Shown one piece after another: positions 11,150 to 22,110 of a DNA stretch of 64,000 nt (the stretch's first letter is position 1; the number at the start of each line of letters is the position of its first letter). The stretch comes from Achatina immaculata (lineage: Eukaryota; Mollusca; Gastropoda; Stylommatophora; Achatinidae). Location of the stretch: contig CM019719.1 of NCBI GenBank assembly GCA_009760885.1, positions 41,041,584 through 41,105,583 on the forward strand. The letters run 5' to 3'. The notes under the pieces were generated by a model. It was not told the origin of the DNA and searched no databases. It was given only the letters and a program-made list of their open reading frames with translations. Both the position numbers and the translations under genes were made by a program.

Positions 11150-12160
11150 CACAAGTTTATGATAGAAACCTTCCACGCAATCGACACACAAGAAGCTCCA
11201 TTTGTAAGACTTCTGAGAGTTGGATCTGAGAGGACAATCCCGCATAAAATTTCAACAATAGTCTACCATCATGTGTTCATCCCATCTTCCTTGGTATCTG
11301 GCTTCTACTGTTTTTATGTCTTGGTGAAATCTTTCACCTTGCTCTTCGCTTAAGTCACTAATGTTTTCTGGAAAACGATCTAAGTGAATGTGCAGAAAAT
11401 GGATTTTAACACTCATGATACAGCCAAGCCTGTTGAAATGAAAGAGCATATCCTCTACTAATTGTGTGTGGTTGTCTGCCTTCTTGTTGCCAAGAAAGCT
11501 TTTCACAACAAGAACAAATTAAAACCAGGAACATGATTCGATTTTATTCGCTGATGCTATGAATCTGGGTCATTTATAAGTTGTATGATCTGTGGACCAT
11601 CGAAAATTCCTGCCCCCAGTTTTCCCATGGTAAGTCCAGGTACAATGTATGCACTGTGTATTCAGTGCACGAACCATCTTTATTCAAAGGCTTTACAAAT
11701 TGTTTCATCAGACCTAGCTTTATATGTAGTGGTGGCAGTGTGATTCTATATCGTGCCACCACAGGTTCATTGATTACATTTTGTTCTCCAACCACCATAT
11801 ATTCCCTCGGAGCCCAATCTTTTCTTGCTCAATGTTCATGTTTAGCTCTTCTATCACAAAGCCATAAAAATCAAGGATACTTTAGCCGCTTTGTTGACCA
11901 AGAAGAAAATTAACCATCTTCAAGTCTACACAAATCACCCAATGACGTTCTTGGTAATTTATCTTTTTCCTAGACTAAAGAGATGGTCTTGTACTCTTCT
12001 TTCATCCTGGTGGAATGACCGATTGTAATAGAGCCATATTTGTTGCTGTTACTTAAAAGAACACATTTCAAGGTACGTTTTGAACCGCCGATGAAAGAAG
12101 GCCAATCACTTGGGTTATATTCTGAAAGACCAATTTTCTCCACAAGGTTTCCGATAATGA
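11150..12160 (-). pseudogene. broken copy of a widespread multicopy metazoan ORF family
   Basis: On the minus strand, pieces appear in order: a PSDWPSFIGGSKRTLKCV-like segment near 12100, SNKYGSITIGHSTRMKEEY, then a stop, LPPLHIKLGLMKQFV in the frame at 11574-11798, and FLGNKKADNH through EEQGERFHQDIKTVEARYQG in the frame at 11252-11506. I recognise this order from a repeated, poorly characterised protein family seen in many arthropods and other invertebrates, probably carried by a transposable element. I know no established function. Stops and at least two frameshifts make it a pseudogene. Flanking 10900-11150 may be its 3' non-coding part. Confidence 0.75.
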
Positions 12161-12179
12161 TCTATTCTACGTAGCGTCA

Positions 12180-12845
12180 GCAGTTTTCATTGTGTTTTTC
12201 CCGTCTACTCTACCCAAACTCTTTGTCCATCTGTTTTCCCTCGGATATATTTACTTTTTTCTTTTCCATTTTCTTTCGATAACTCTTTTGAGTATTCCTA
12301 GCATTTTTTTTTCTTATTTACTTTAAAAAGAAAATCGTTCAGGTATTCCCATACTCTCTTTCTCATTTACTTCAGATAAAAATAAAAGCTATTCTAATTG
12401 TTTTTCTTTCTCTATTATTTATAAATGAATTATTTACATAAATCAGTATTATGAACTCAAAGCTATTCATAGATTTCTTTACTGTTTCTTCTTCCCTTTT
12501 TTTCTATTATGTTATCTCTGTTCCAGGATTTCTTTCTTATCATTTTGTTTAGTTGTCTCCCGTTTTGTAAACATCTCACGTGCCTCCACTCTTCGCTCTA
12601 CTTACAAACATAACTGTTTTCTTTCCTTTCTGTTTTTAATAATTTTATTTTGTCTCTGGAATGTTTTCAGCCTTTTTTTTTTTCTTTTGCTGTTCACTTC
12701 GTGTCCCTTATCGCTCTCGGTTTGTCAGTGTGTATTCGCATATCTAGCTCAGAGCTGTGTTGTTAGCCGTTCAAAAAATAGTAAAATAGTAGATAAAGTA
12801 CTTTAGAGACGGCAGAAAGAAAAAAAAAAGGTAGTGAGAGAATGA
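12180..12845. other. unassigned pyrimidine-rich stretch
   Basis: The + strand is rich in TTTCTTT-like words with no regular period and no frame. Confidence 0.5.
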
Positions 12846-12849
12846 GCCT

Positions 12850-12932
12850 TGATTACATTCACCAGCTCCTGTAGGACGAGCAGCCGACTAGATACTAGGA
12901 TAAAGTGCTATCCACTCAGCTATCTAAAACCT
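12850..12932 (-). mobile_element. tRNA-derived SINE head, degraded
   Basis: On the minus strand TAGCTGAGTGGATAG resembles an A box, and it is followed by GGCTGCTCGTCCTAC. The latter word recurs at 23220-23240 next to a B box, so the two are likely one SINE family. There is no full cloverleaf. Confidence 0.5.
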
Positions 12933-12956
12933 CAAAATAAAAAAAAATGTTCGATA

Positions 12957-13010
12957 GTTGTTTGTTTGTTTGTTTGTTTGTTTGGGGGTGGGGAAGGGGG
13001 GGGGGGAGAC
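12957..13010. repeat. (TTTG)n followed by G-rich run
   Basis: Six or more TTTG units run into a G homopolymer region at about 12985-13007. Confidence 0.85.
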
Positions 13011-13105
13011 TGTGCCAGATTTTCTTTCTCTTCACATTTACCTAGTGCCAGGAAGGGTTTTCAGTGACTATCACCATATGATTCCATACTCTCAGTGAGC
13101 TATGT

Positions 13106-13315
13106 ATGGCTACCTACCTACCTACCTACCTACCTTACCTACCTACCTATCTAACCTACCTACCTAACCTACCTACCTACCTACCTACCTTACCTACCTA
13201 CCTACCTACCTACCTACCTAACCTAACCTACCTACCTAACCTACCTACCTACCTACCTATCTACCTATCTACCTACCTACCTACCTACCTACCTACCTAC
13301 CTACCTACTTACACA

Positions 13316-13388
<73 letters not shown>

Positions 13389-13430
13389 GTCTGTCTGTCT
13401 GCCTGTCTGCCTGACTGTCTGTCTATCTTT
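13106..13430. repeat. compound tetranucleotide array CCTA / TCTA / TCTG
   Basis: The repeat is CCTA-type to about 13310, TCTA-type from 13316 to 13388 and TCTG-type to about 13425, giving ordered blocks of point-mutated units. Frames translate to polymeric Tyr-Leu-Pro or Ile-Tyr-Leu-Ser and are not genes. Confidence 0.93.
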
Positions 13431-13719
13431 AATATGTGTCTGAAATCGTGGCACCGAGAAATAAAATGAGGTCGTGACACAGAAATTTCGTTGCTTAAAC
13501 TCAGCCCCCCGTAAGTATCAAATAAGAGATAAAAACTTGCACACGTGCTCTCCTGTTGCATGCTGGACGACAGTAACAACAACTGAACAGGTTTCTTTTT
13601 TTGTTGTTCTACATGAAGTCGTTTCAGTTTATGGTTTCAGGTACAGATTTATCAAATAAAGAAACGACGTCTTTTTCTCATGTTTCCCCATTTTCTGTTT
13701 TGAGTTGCTTACTCGTCAC

Positions 13720-13975
13720 CTCTTTTTGTTTTTATTATTCCTTAGTATAACCCGACTTAAGCGGGATTATAAAACTCGTGGCCTTTTTGTTTTTATTATT
13801 CTTTAGTATATGCCATCTTCATCGCGTTTATAAAACTCGTGGCCTTTTTGTTTTTATTATTCTTTAGTATATGCCATCTTCATCGCGGTTATAAAAATCG
13901 TGGCCTCTTTGTTTTTATTATTCTTTAATATATGCCATCTTCATCGCGGTTATAAAACTCGTGGCCTCTTTCGTT
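13720..13975. repeat. minisatellite of about 61 bp, four units
   Basis: Each unit contains TTTTTATTATTCTTTAGTAT, then GCCATCTTCATCGCG and TATAAAACTCGTGG. The first unit differs in its middle (ACCCGACTTAAGCGGGAT). Confidence 0.9.
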
Positions 13976-13979
13976 TCTA

Positions 13980-14750
13980 TTTTGTGTCATTATAAACACT
14001 TCAGCCGAGCTCTACCCACCAATTTCCATTGAACTCATTTTGGACGTGTAAACAACTGAATCACCTGACAGCGCATACCTGACTTTTTTACCTGATGGCA
14101 CAGAGAGAAGGAATGAAAACTTGATTCGTCTCACAGGGTCGGACCTGGAATGAATGTTTAATATAAACAATCCCAAAATCCCCCCCCCCCCCCCCCGAGA
14201 TACGAAACATCTGCAAGGCTTTGAGTAATCAACTCCAATAACTCCACTTGAATAATCCCATTACGTTGTTTATATGTGCCATCCAGTGTGCTCGGTTATC
14301 TGGTGCCGTTGCTGTTCGAGATTAACTGAACTTATGTATCTGTGTCAGAATCTATCTTTATGTATGAAGCTTTTGGTATGTTCTTCTGTTTGGTATTGTC
14401 GTTATTTCTTGTTTGTTGCTATCAAACGTTAATCGTCTTTTCATTTCATTATTATTACCGTTCTTTATACCTACGGTTCCCGAATTAAGTAACTAATACG
14501 TTCTGCAAATCTTTCCATAAGTTAGTTCTTTTTACACGTATGTTGCCCTCACACTCTTCCCACTTTCACAATTTGTGAACGAATTGTCACAAATTACAAT
14601 GCTGTTATAAAGAACAGTCGTATTAAATTACAATAAGAACAAACATGCTTGTTAGCATTCATATACGCTGAGAGAGCTTTGCATTTATTTCGAATTTTTT
14701 ATGTAGGCACTTTCCATAAACTACGTAAGAACAGGGCTAACGTATCTTGG
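13980..14750. other. unassigned stretch
   Basis: A C homopolymer lies near 14180-14196. I see no gene. Confidence 0.5.
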
Positions 14751-14754
14751 TTTC

Positions 14755-15307
14755 ACGTATGCTGAGAGCTGTCTATTCCCTTTGAGCTGCGCGAGAGTAC
14801 GGCTGCGCACACACTAGCATGGGATAGTTGTAACAGACTCTCAAAGCATGTTACGGAGAATCGAGAGACATGTCTTCCGTAGGGAGTGGGTACAGCTTCT
14901 AGAGGCCTCTCGGTTATCCAGTTTGACGTGGATACATTGCCCTGGTCATGCGGGGGTTGGTTGGGGGGGGGGGGAGGTCAAAGGCAATGAGACAGTGGAC
15001 AAGCTGGCAGGTATGGCAATAGTTCAGGGCAACCTAAGAATGTTCAAGGAGGAGACTGCAAGAACCACCTTAGATAGGCTGCATATGGAGGACGACATCG
15101 GGCTGAATGACGACAATCACAGCAGGAGGATGATCGAATTGGGGGAAGGGGAGAGGGGAAATGGGCATTTTTTTTCTCCGAAAAAAGTGGTTTTAGCTCG
15201 TCTTACCCATAACCAGTGTGTGACTGGCTCCATCAGCAGGTGCACACTTCAATGGGTGTTGGAACGGAAGGCGGAGCACACATGTGAATGCTCGGAGTGC
15301 GGTAGAT
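14755..15307 (+). pseudogene. RNase H domain remnant of a non-LTR retrotransposon
   Basis: The frame 14818-15336 reads HGIVVTDSQSML, keeping the conserved Asp in TDS at 14836-14838, then WIHCPGHAGV and GNETVDKLAG with the late His and Asp. These are RNase H family hallmarks, as in LINEs with an RNase H downstream of RT. A G-rich insertion at about 14956-14972 splits the CPGHAGV/KGNE region. Stops lie just upstream at 14815-14817 and within a preceding RAVYSL-like segment. The C-terminal TGSISRCTLQWVLERKAEH matches the copy at 30077. The hexanucleotide array begins directly at its 3' end. Confidence 0.75.
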
Positions 15308-16160
15308 GCCAGTTACAGTTACAGTTACAGTTATAGTTATAGTTACAGTTATAGTTATAGTTACAGTTATAGTTATAGTTATAGTTACAGTTATAGTTAT
15401 AGTTACAGTTATAGTTATAGTTACAGTTATAGTTACAGTTACAGTTATAGTTATAGTTATAGTTACAGTTACAGTTATAGTTATAGTTACAGTTATAGTT
15501 ATAGTTACAGTTATAGTTATAGTTACAGTTACAGTTATAGTTACAGTTACAGTTATAGTTATAGTTACAGTTATAGTTATAGTTACAGTTATAGTTACAG
15601 TTACAGTTATAGTTATAGTTATAGTTACAGTTACAGTTATAGTTATAGTTACAGTTATAGTTATAGTTACAGTTATAGTTATAGTTACAGTTACAGTTAT
15701 AGTTACAGTTACAGTTATAGTTAGTTATAGTTACAGTTATAGTTATAGTTACAGTTACAGTTATAGTTACAGTTATAGTTATAGTTATAGTTACAGTTAT
15801 AGTTATAGTTACAGTTATAGTTACAGTTATAGTTGTATTTACAGTTATAGTTATAGTTACAGTTATAGTTACAGTTATAGTTATATTTACAGTTATAGTT
15901 ATAGTTACAGTTATAGTTATAGTTACAGTTATAGTTACAGTTATAGTTATAGTTATAGTTACAGTTATAGTTACAGTTACAGTTATAGTCACAGTTATAG
16001 TTACAGTTGTAGTTATAGTTACAGTTATAGTTATAGTCACAGTTATAGTTACAGTTATAGTTACAGTTATAGTTATAGTTACAGTTATAGTTATAGTTAC
16101 AGTTATAGTCACAGTTATAGTTATAGTTATAGTTACAGTGATAGTTACAGTTACAGTTAG
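15308..16160. repeat. (TACAGT/TATAGT)n hexanucleotide array
   Basis: About 850 bp of six-base units differ at one position (TACAGT versus TATAGT). Rare variants (TATTT, GTAGT, AGTCAC) lie mainly beyond 15830. The unit is a multiple of three, so several frames stay open on both strands, giving poly Ser-Tyr, Val-Thr or Asn-Cys. These are not genes. Confidence 0.95.
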
Positions 16161-16359
16161 TTACACAAAAAAGATCATGTGGCGCACGAAATTTCATACG
16201 CCGTGTGAAAAGAAATAAAATAACTACGTATTTTTTTTCCAGTTTCCTGATGGTACTCTGCTATAGCAGCGTTGAACGAATATGATTTTCCTTTTCTGAT
16301 TTCTTTTCGATTTTATTATCTTTTACGCGAGAATTTTAAATTATAATGATAGTATACTT

Positions 16360-16700
16360 TGTAATTTGACACTACAACGCACATTTGCGCACAGAATGTT
16401 CATTGGGAGTAACGTTTGCACATGGGTTTACCAACTTCGCACACGAACCTCAAAACCTTATTGGAGGCATAAAAACATTTCTGTTATACTGGCCCCAAAG
16501 CTTTTGCTCCAAGCTTGTATCCTCTGGCTATGTCTCTCGTCTCAGGTCCGCATGGTTTAGGCACTCTTGAAGGATATGTTCTGGAGTCTGGACTCCACTG
16601 CCACATGGACAGCAAAGAAAGGAAAAGTTGAATGCGCGTTAGAGTTAATCATCTTGACCAGCTTGTAATGTTTGCCATCGCGGTATGTCTCCCGTGTACA
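16360..16700 (-). pseudogene. C-terminus of an RNase H-type LINE with CCHC-like motif
   Basis: On the minus strand one frame reads CCPCGSGVQTPEHILQEC, a zinc-knuckle-like Cys/His cluster typical of the region after RNase H in some LINE ORF2 proteins. It is followed by DLRRET, a stop where Trp is expected, and PEDTSLEQKLWG. Further stops follow. Confidence 0.6.
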
Positions 16701-16704
16701 GAAG

Positions 16705-17325
16705 TGTAGTACAACTATATCTGTCGTGTTTCCTCATGTTTGGCTGTAACTGATGGATACGTCATATAACTGGTAGCATTCACTCTCATAAGAGTCCACG
16801 TACAACACAAAACAGAAGAAAAGACCAAATCAAACACCGAGATAAGTATCCACACTCAGGACCCAGGTAAACTCATCTACGATGATAGTGGTCGCCATAT
16901 ACGCAGCAACAACAAACATAAGTCATTGGATAATAAATAACTTAACGATTAATCCGGCACTGGATGATGGATGGTTGAAGAAAGATTTGGTCACGTCGTG
17001 CAATGATTCAAATTAATCAGCATTACTCAGCAATGCAGCAATAATACAACAAGTAGAATGGAGATCACGGGAATCTACCTAAATTAACGTGATCTTGAAC
17101 CAACAACAGGACAAACTTCTATTCCAGACTCCAGCCTTCCCGGCCTCCATGACCGTTATTTCTCCTTCTCCTCTTGTTCTGCTCTGGTCTCTACTCACGC
17201 AAGACCCAGACGTATTCGGACATCGCCGTTCTCACGCGTTCACGGAATGTAAGGGAGTCCTGGCTCGTGTGAGTCAATTATTACAGCCAGACGTACAGAA
17301 ACATACAAGGGTGGCTACAGTAAGG
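16705..17325. other. unassigned stretch
   Basis: No frame or repeat is recognised. Confidence 0.5.
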
Positions 17326-17329
17326 GTAA

Positions 17330-17599
17330 AAAGTAAGGTAAAGGTAATCCTGTCATGCCTTAGAGGCACATAGGGATATGGTGTTAGTGCCCATATTTTC
17401 CTTGACCTCTCAGCACACTAGAGGGTGATATGGTCAGTATCACGCCTGGCCGCCTTTTCCTTCCCCACCTTCAGAAGAAGTCGCGTACCCATTTCTACAG
17501 CTGGGTGACTGGGGTGCCTCCGGCCGGATTCGAACCCCCCGATCTTCGCCATGAGAGACCAGTGCACTAACCACTTCGCAGTTCAGACACCCAAAGGAC
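17330..17599 (-). mobile_element. tRNA-derived SINE (family S1)
   Basis: The minus strand has an A-box-like GCGAAGTGGTTAGTGC and a perfect B box GGTTCGAATCC. A body shared with 21548-21840 and 35105-35275 follows (GTGATACTGACC, then a TTACC-rich end). RNA polymerase III transcription is inferred from the boxes. Confidence 0.75.
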
Positions 17600-17611
17600 C
17601 CATCTCAAAAT

Positions 17612-17816
17612 CAGTCCCTTGCGAAACTTTGCCTCCCTAACAGCTCTCCTGTAGGCCTCTCGTCTGTAAGCAAGATGCCCTGTTGCTGATGCGTCCATTC
17701 GCAGATTATCAACGATGTCTTTCAGCCATCTTCGCCTTGGTCTTCCTCTCTTTCTTTTTGCCATCATGTACCATTCCAAGACGGTCTTCTCTAAATTAAC
17801 ATCACGTTTAATATGT
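17612..17816 (-). mobile_element. RTE family A copy 3, short 3' end, with TSD
   Basis: A perfect 12-bp direct repeat CCATCTCAAAAT flanks it at 17600-17611 and 17817-17828. It encodes only the C-terminal KRKRGRPRRRWLKDIVDN to AKFRKG region on the minus strand. It landed beside the tRNA-like head of the S1 SINE. Confidence 0.9.
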
Positions 17817-17829
17817 CCATCTCAAAATA

Positions 17830-18635
17830 CTGTTACAAAGTATACAAACTATATTTAAGCTCTGCGAGAAACAAACATCACTGGGCTTAAAAACGCAGTT
17901 CTATTTTACTAATTACACGAATGAGTCTGAAAGTGACTTGTTAATGTTTTCAGTTGTCTTCTATCAAAAGAAAATCGTACGTAAACTTCCTGTTACAAAA
18001 GTACAATGTTCGCGCAACGGGCTTTTTATTCAGTTGATTTCCTTCTTGAAGTTTTCCTTCGCTTCCGTTGCTCTTCTTGTGGCCGATGAAAATTTCAGAG
18101 ACTGGGGGGAGTAAGCTGCTCTGGTTGTTTGAATGGAGTTCCTGAAAGATTGTAGGAGCTAAATTACGCCATATTGTGTAAAGAGGCTCTGGCAACGATC
18201 TGTAGCCGACCGGAAGTGTGTAGCTATTAATAGTAACACCAGCAGACGATGTTCGCTGAGGGAATAGAGAATTGAAAGAGGATTCTCACGTCGAAACTAG
18301 ATCTGGGCGTTGCTGTTTTTTTTTTACATAAAAAAAAATTCTTTAGAGTCCCCGTTTATTGGAAGTGGTTCCTCGGGTTATTAAAACAACTACTAAGTCT
18401 GTGCAGGATCCCCAGCTACATTCGTTCTGTAGGGAGAGATGTTGTATGTGTACACATCGAAAGTAGCGTACGACTGTATCTACTTAGACCACTAAAGATG
18501 TTTCCGTTTGTATCAGGTGTGCTGGTTTGCTTATTGCGTTTTATGCGGTTCCACGTAGGTGCTGCTAGAAAGGCGGTATCGTTTTGTGTCCATATTGCGG
18601 TGATTGGGTGTTCGCTTTCATCCGAAGAACCGAAT
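17830..18635. other. unassigned stretch
   Basis: Poly-T and poly-A runs lie near 18317-18340. No gene is recognised. Confidence 0.45.
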
Positions 18636-18639
18636 AAAC

Positions 18640-19012
18640 CTTCTTCTTCTTCTTCTTCTTCTTCTTTTTCATCCTTTCTGGAACTGCGAACTGGTGTTCT
18701 CTGCAGCTGATGCATTTGAAGGTGTTGAGGTACAGCAAGGATGTTGGACAGGGAACGGGCTACTTTTGTTAGTTCCTGAGTGCAGGTAGAAAACAGAGGA
18801 ATGTGCAGTGCTTCTTTAGCTGACTCCACCACCATGGGGGACCGGCGATCCCGACCCCGTTAGCCAGGCCGGGCCAGTTACTGGGAGTATCAACGAAGAG
18901 ACTGGACAGGGTCTTGGTCAGCTATGGTTCGCCAACCCTGGCACTAAAATGTTAGTCATGTGTCGCTTGGCTGCCACATCGAACAGCGTCTTCCAGATTA
19001 CGAGAGTCTAGT
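18640..19012 (-). mobile_element. dispersed repeat R1 copy 1
   Basis: It shares order and words with four other copies: CTGCGAACTGGTGTTCT, GTTGAGGTACAGCA, TTCTTTAGCTGACTCCACCA, GGTCTTGGTCAGCTATGGTT and CAGCGTCTTC. The simple-repeat tail is (CTT)n at 18641-18665, at the element's 3' end if R1 is read on the minus strand. R1 could be a SINE or a LINE 3' end, and I see no coding potential. Confidence 0.75.
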
Positions 19013-20480
19013 CCGGGTGGGAGGGGGGGGGCGGGGTAGAAAATGCAAGACCGGACGATAAGACCCTGAAGTGGAGGACATTACAAACAAGAATGACGAC
19101 GGAGAGATCACAGAAGCTTTCTCCCAAAGTTTAAGTAAGTCATACCACGAGTGTGGTCTCATTTCAGAATGGAGACAGTAAGATACGCCCGTCATTGCGA
19201 ACAATGGCTACAGTTAGTGTTCTCTGAGAAATGCTTTGGACATATAAATGGAGACGCCAAATATACATTCAGCCAGTGGCGTAGTGATGTCTGTCTACAC
19301 ATGAGACGAGCAACAATTTCTTCCCCCCCCACCCCAAACAAAAACATATATTTTCTATTCCTTTACGCATATCATTTGTTTATAACAGTTTGTAAAGAAG
19401 TATCAGGGTGTGACACCCCCACCCCCACCCCTTTTCTTTAATGAGGCGCCCAGATATTTCTGCCATCCACGCAGGATTTCTGTCGGTACGCTACCGCCCA
19501 TGGCATTCTTTTGAAGTACACAGATTCCAAGTGACTCATCACTTAGGTATACCTGGACACAGTATTACTGTCCATGTTGTCCACAGAGACAGTACTTTGC
19601 GTTGAAGGATTCCCAAAAAAAAAGTGTCATTAGTAACTACAGCTCTCGCAAATTAACAAAAAAATATGCAAGAGTGGAAGTGGATTACTCGAAGTCATTA
19701 AAGACTGGAATAAAACTGCTGGAATTTTTTAGAAAGGAAAAAAAAAAAACCTCACCGGTTTCCTGCACTTAAACAGATAATGGAAGAAGAGAGGAACAGC
19801 GCACAAGTGGGTAATTAAAGAGAATAAAATTAGGCTGTGTTTTAAAAACAAGAACCGCAATAAAGAAACAAAAAACTTGAATAAAATGTTAAATTTGACA
19901 GACTCTAAAAAACGAAAAAAAAAAACAGTAATTGCGGTAAAGTCTTTAAAAGGCAAACCATGGTTTTTTTTTTCACTTTAGATTAAGAAAAATATCAGCG
20001 AAAAAATGCAGTGATGAATAGGGGTGCCACAGAGAGAACGGGAGAGATGACAGTACTGATAATATACTTCAAAAATAAATAAACAAACCATTAACAACCG
20101 CCTTTTATCAGTTCTTTGGTGCCATCGATGGAAACGTTGTTTTAAATAACGACCAATAAAAGAAAAGGGTTATCAAGCAGAGACTAACGGAATTACAGGG
20201 AAAGAGTTTGAGAGACTGACAGATTTAAGAACAATGTCGTTTTCCTGACGTAAATGGGTCGCTCGTTCTCAGGATGCTGAACTTTTCCATTCAATTGTCG
20301 TATTCCCAATAAAGTACGTAAACACAACTGAGTAGTTACATTTCTATTGGCGTTAAATGTTCCTGTAGTTTATAGTCTCAGTGACTCAGGCAAGGATTAA
20401 AGGGAAAATCCAAAGTAAGACGTAATTTTATTCATAAAATGTAAATCTTGACAACAGATTGGCACTCGAGAAGGAAAGAA
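19013..20480. other. unassigned stretch
   Basis: It holds C-rich patches (about 19321-19335 and 19413-19432) and many A or T homopolymers. No recognisable gene. Confidence 0.5.
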
Positions 20481-20493
20481 AAATATGCATACC

Positions 20494-20520
20494 AGTAGTT
20501 CTCAACTCTTTTTCAGATAG
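20494..20520 (+). mobile_element. possible hAT-like terminal sequence
   Basis: CAGTAGTTCTCAACTCTTTTT resembles the CAGTGGTTCTCAAC-type terminus common in hAT elements. No partner inverted repeat or 8-bp TSD was found. Confidence 0.3.
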
Positions 20521-20683
20521 TGGACTCCCGAAGATCATGATAATTCGTTCCCCTTTCCTCTCTACTAATCAGATACACTCCCCGCGACTTGTTTCAAATA
20601 AAAAAATAAACATCTGATTATTCTTATCTTGAAATTTTAGGGACTGGGTACTAAGAGCATAAGTTATATATGTATATGTATAT

Positions 20684-20790
20684 AAAGTAGATGGAGGTGT
20701 ATGGTTCAGTTTTACAAAAAGGTTGCAAGAGTGAGGCAGGACGGGCACAGAATGCCCTCAGACAGAATGTAGGTAAGCCCACCTTTCTCA
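20684..20790 (-). mobile_element. Penelope-like 3' end, left arm of pair 1
   Basis: On the minus strand it ends with ACTGAACCATACACCTCC and CATCTAC, the same words as the 3' ends at 22074, 43398 and 52409. It faces the + strand copy at 21917-22110. Confidence 0.6.
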
Positions 20791-20799
20791 CATGGAGGA

Positions 20800-21165
20800 T
20801 TTTCTTCTTCTTCCTCGTCTTCCTCCTTTTCCTTTTTCTTTTTCTTCCTCCTCCTCTTCTTTCTTCTTCTTTTTCTTCTTCTTCCTTCTCCTTCTTCTCC
20901 TCATCTTCCTTCTTCTTCCTCCTCCTCTTCTTTCTTCTTCTTCTTCCTCCTCCTCCTCTTCTTTCTTCTTCTTCTTCTTCCTCGTCTTCCTCCTTTTTCT
21001 TTTTCTTCTTCTTCCTCCTCCTCCTCCTCTTCTTTCTTCTTCTTCCTTCTCCTTCTTCTTCCTCCTCCTCCTCTTCTTCTTCTTCGTCCTCCTCGTCTTC
21101 CTTCTCATCCTCCTCCTCCTTCTTCTTCTTCCTCCTCCTCCTCCTCCCTTCTTCTTTTTCTTCTG
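20800..21165. repeat. polypyrimidine tract (CTT/CCT)n
   Basis: About 365 bases are almost pure C+T on the + strand, built of CTTCTT and CCTCCT blocks. The frames on both strands (Leu/Phe/Ser or Lys/Glu/Arg polymers) are translated repeat. On the minus strand the tract directly follows an RTE 3' end, so it looks like an expanded tail. Confidence 0.93.
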
Positions 21166-21440
21166 AACCGTTAAGGCTCACTGCTGCAGATAAAGTTCGC
21201 CTCCATTCCTCTCTATTTCTAAACTTTCTCTCTCCAGTTGGTGACAACGATTTCCCTTGTATCCTCTTTTATGTTGTCTTTTCATCTCTGCCTTGGTCTA
21301 CCCATTGGTCTTGTTTCCCTCATCTCTTATACATACATCATTTTCGTTTCTCTGTTTTCTTTCATTCTTTCCACATGGTCCAACCGGCTTAGTCTGTTCA
21401 GTTTCAAGACATTTTATAATTCTTTGGGATTTAAATAGAC
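21166..21440 (-). mobile_element. RTE-like LINE 3' end fragment
   Basis: The minus strand reads GRPRQR, then KDNIKEDTREI and NREEWRRTLSAAVS, the RGRP...W...R-W pattern of RTE C-termini. It ends where the polypurine tract starts. A stop breaks the RGRP-to-W spacing. Confidence 0.7.
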
Positions 21441-21547
21441 TGTTAAGCTCACTGTTATTTCTAGCTGCCAATTCTCCACTGTTGGTATATTAAAAATAGA
21501 ACATTTGTATATTACAAATTTATATTTATGATATTACAAGGAGGATA

Positions 21548-21840
21548 CCTAAAAAAAAGGTAAAGGCTAAAAACTCCCCTTTTCCATGACATTAAGACTT
21601 CTTGGAGATAAGAAGTGTGGCCCATATTTCCAGTACCTTCAGCACATTAAAGTCGGATGTGGTCAGTATGACGCCCGACCACATTTACTTTCCCAGATTT
21701 CTCTGGAACCCATTTTTAGAGGCTGGGTGGACCCCAGGACCTTTTAGGTGTGGCGGTACCAGAACAAAAAAAAATCCCACCGCTGGGCCTGGTATCACTG
21801 GATTTTGTTGACTGGGCGTCTAGCCATTCAGCAAAACCAG
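21548..21840 (-). mobile_element. SINE family S1 copy, diverged
   Basis: The body matches 17330-17599 in order: CATGACATTAAG, GGCCCATATTT, CAGCACATTA, GGTCAGTATGACGCC. The head near 21800-21840 is too degraded for clear boxes. Confidence 0.65.
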
Positions 21841-21889
21841 GTCAGGATAAAAAACTAAGTGTTTAATTGTTCATCTATTTTTAATGTTT

Positions 21890-22110
21890 TTATCTGTTGC
21901 GCTGCCTTTTTTTGTATGTGATCCGTGAGATAAAAGGCATTTTGCCGAAATTTTGAATATGCGTTCTTTATTTATACGTGCTCATCTCACTTTCTGCCAT
22001 TCTTGTTTCTGCTCACTTTTCTCACTCTTTCTGTCTTTTTCTAAAAACTGAACCATACACCTCCATCTATTTTATTTACTAGAACAAGTTTTACCGCAGT
22101 CGTCATTTCT
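21890..22110 (+). mobile_element. Penelope-like 3' end, right arm of pair 1
   Basis: It contains the hairpin-like GGCATTTTGCC followed by GAAA at about 21936-21950, then the shared 3' end ACTGAACCATACACCTCC and TTTTACCGCAGTCGTCATT. Same family type as 43600-43800 and 52230-52450. Confidence 0.65.

Noticed and set aside
15249..16197. Several open frames of 146-287 residues on both strands
   Set aside because: They are translations of a hexanucleotide array whose period is a multiple of three, and have no protein character.
17540..17565. tRNA gene suggested by perfect B boxes at 17530-17540, 23247 and 61675
   Set aside because: Acceptor and T stems do not pair and the sequence continues into SINE bodies, so these are tRNA-derived SINE heads.
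20651..21247. Lys/Glu/Arg-rich 198-residue protein
   Set aside because: It is the polypurine strand of a CTT/CCT tract joined to an RTE C-terminus.
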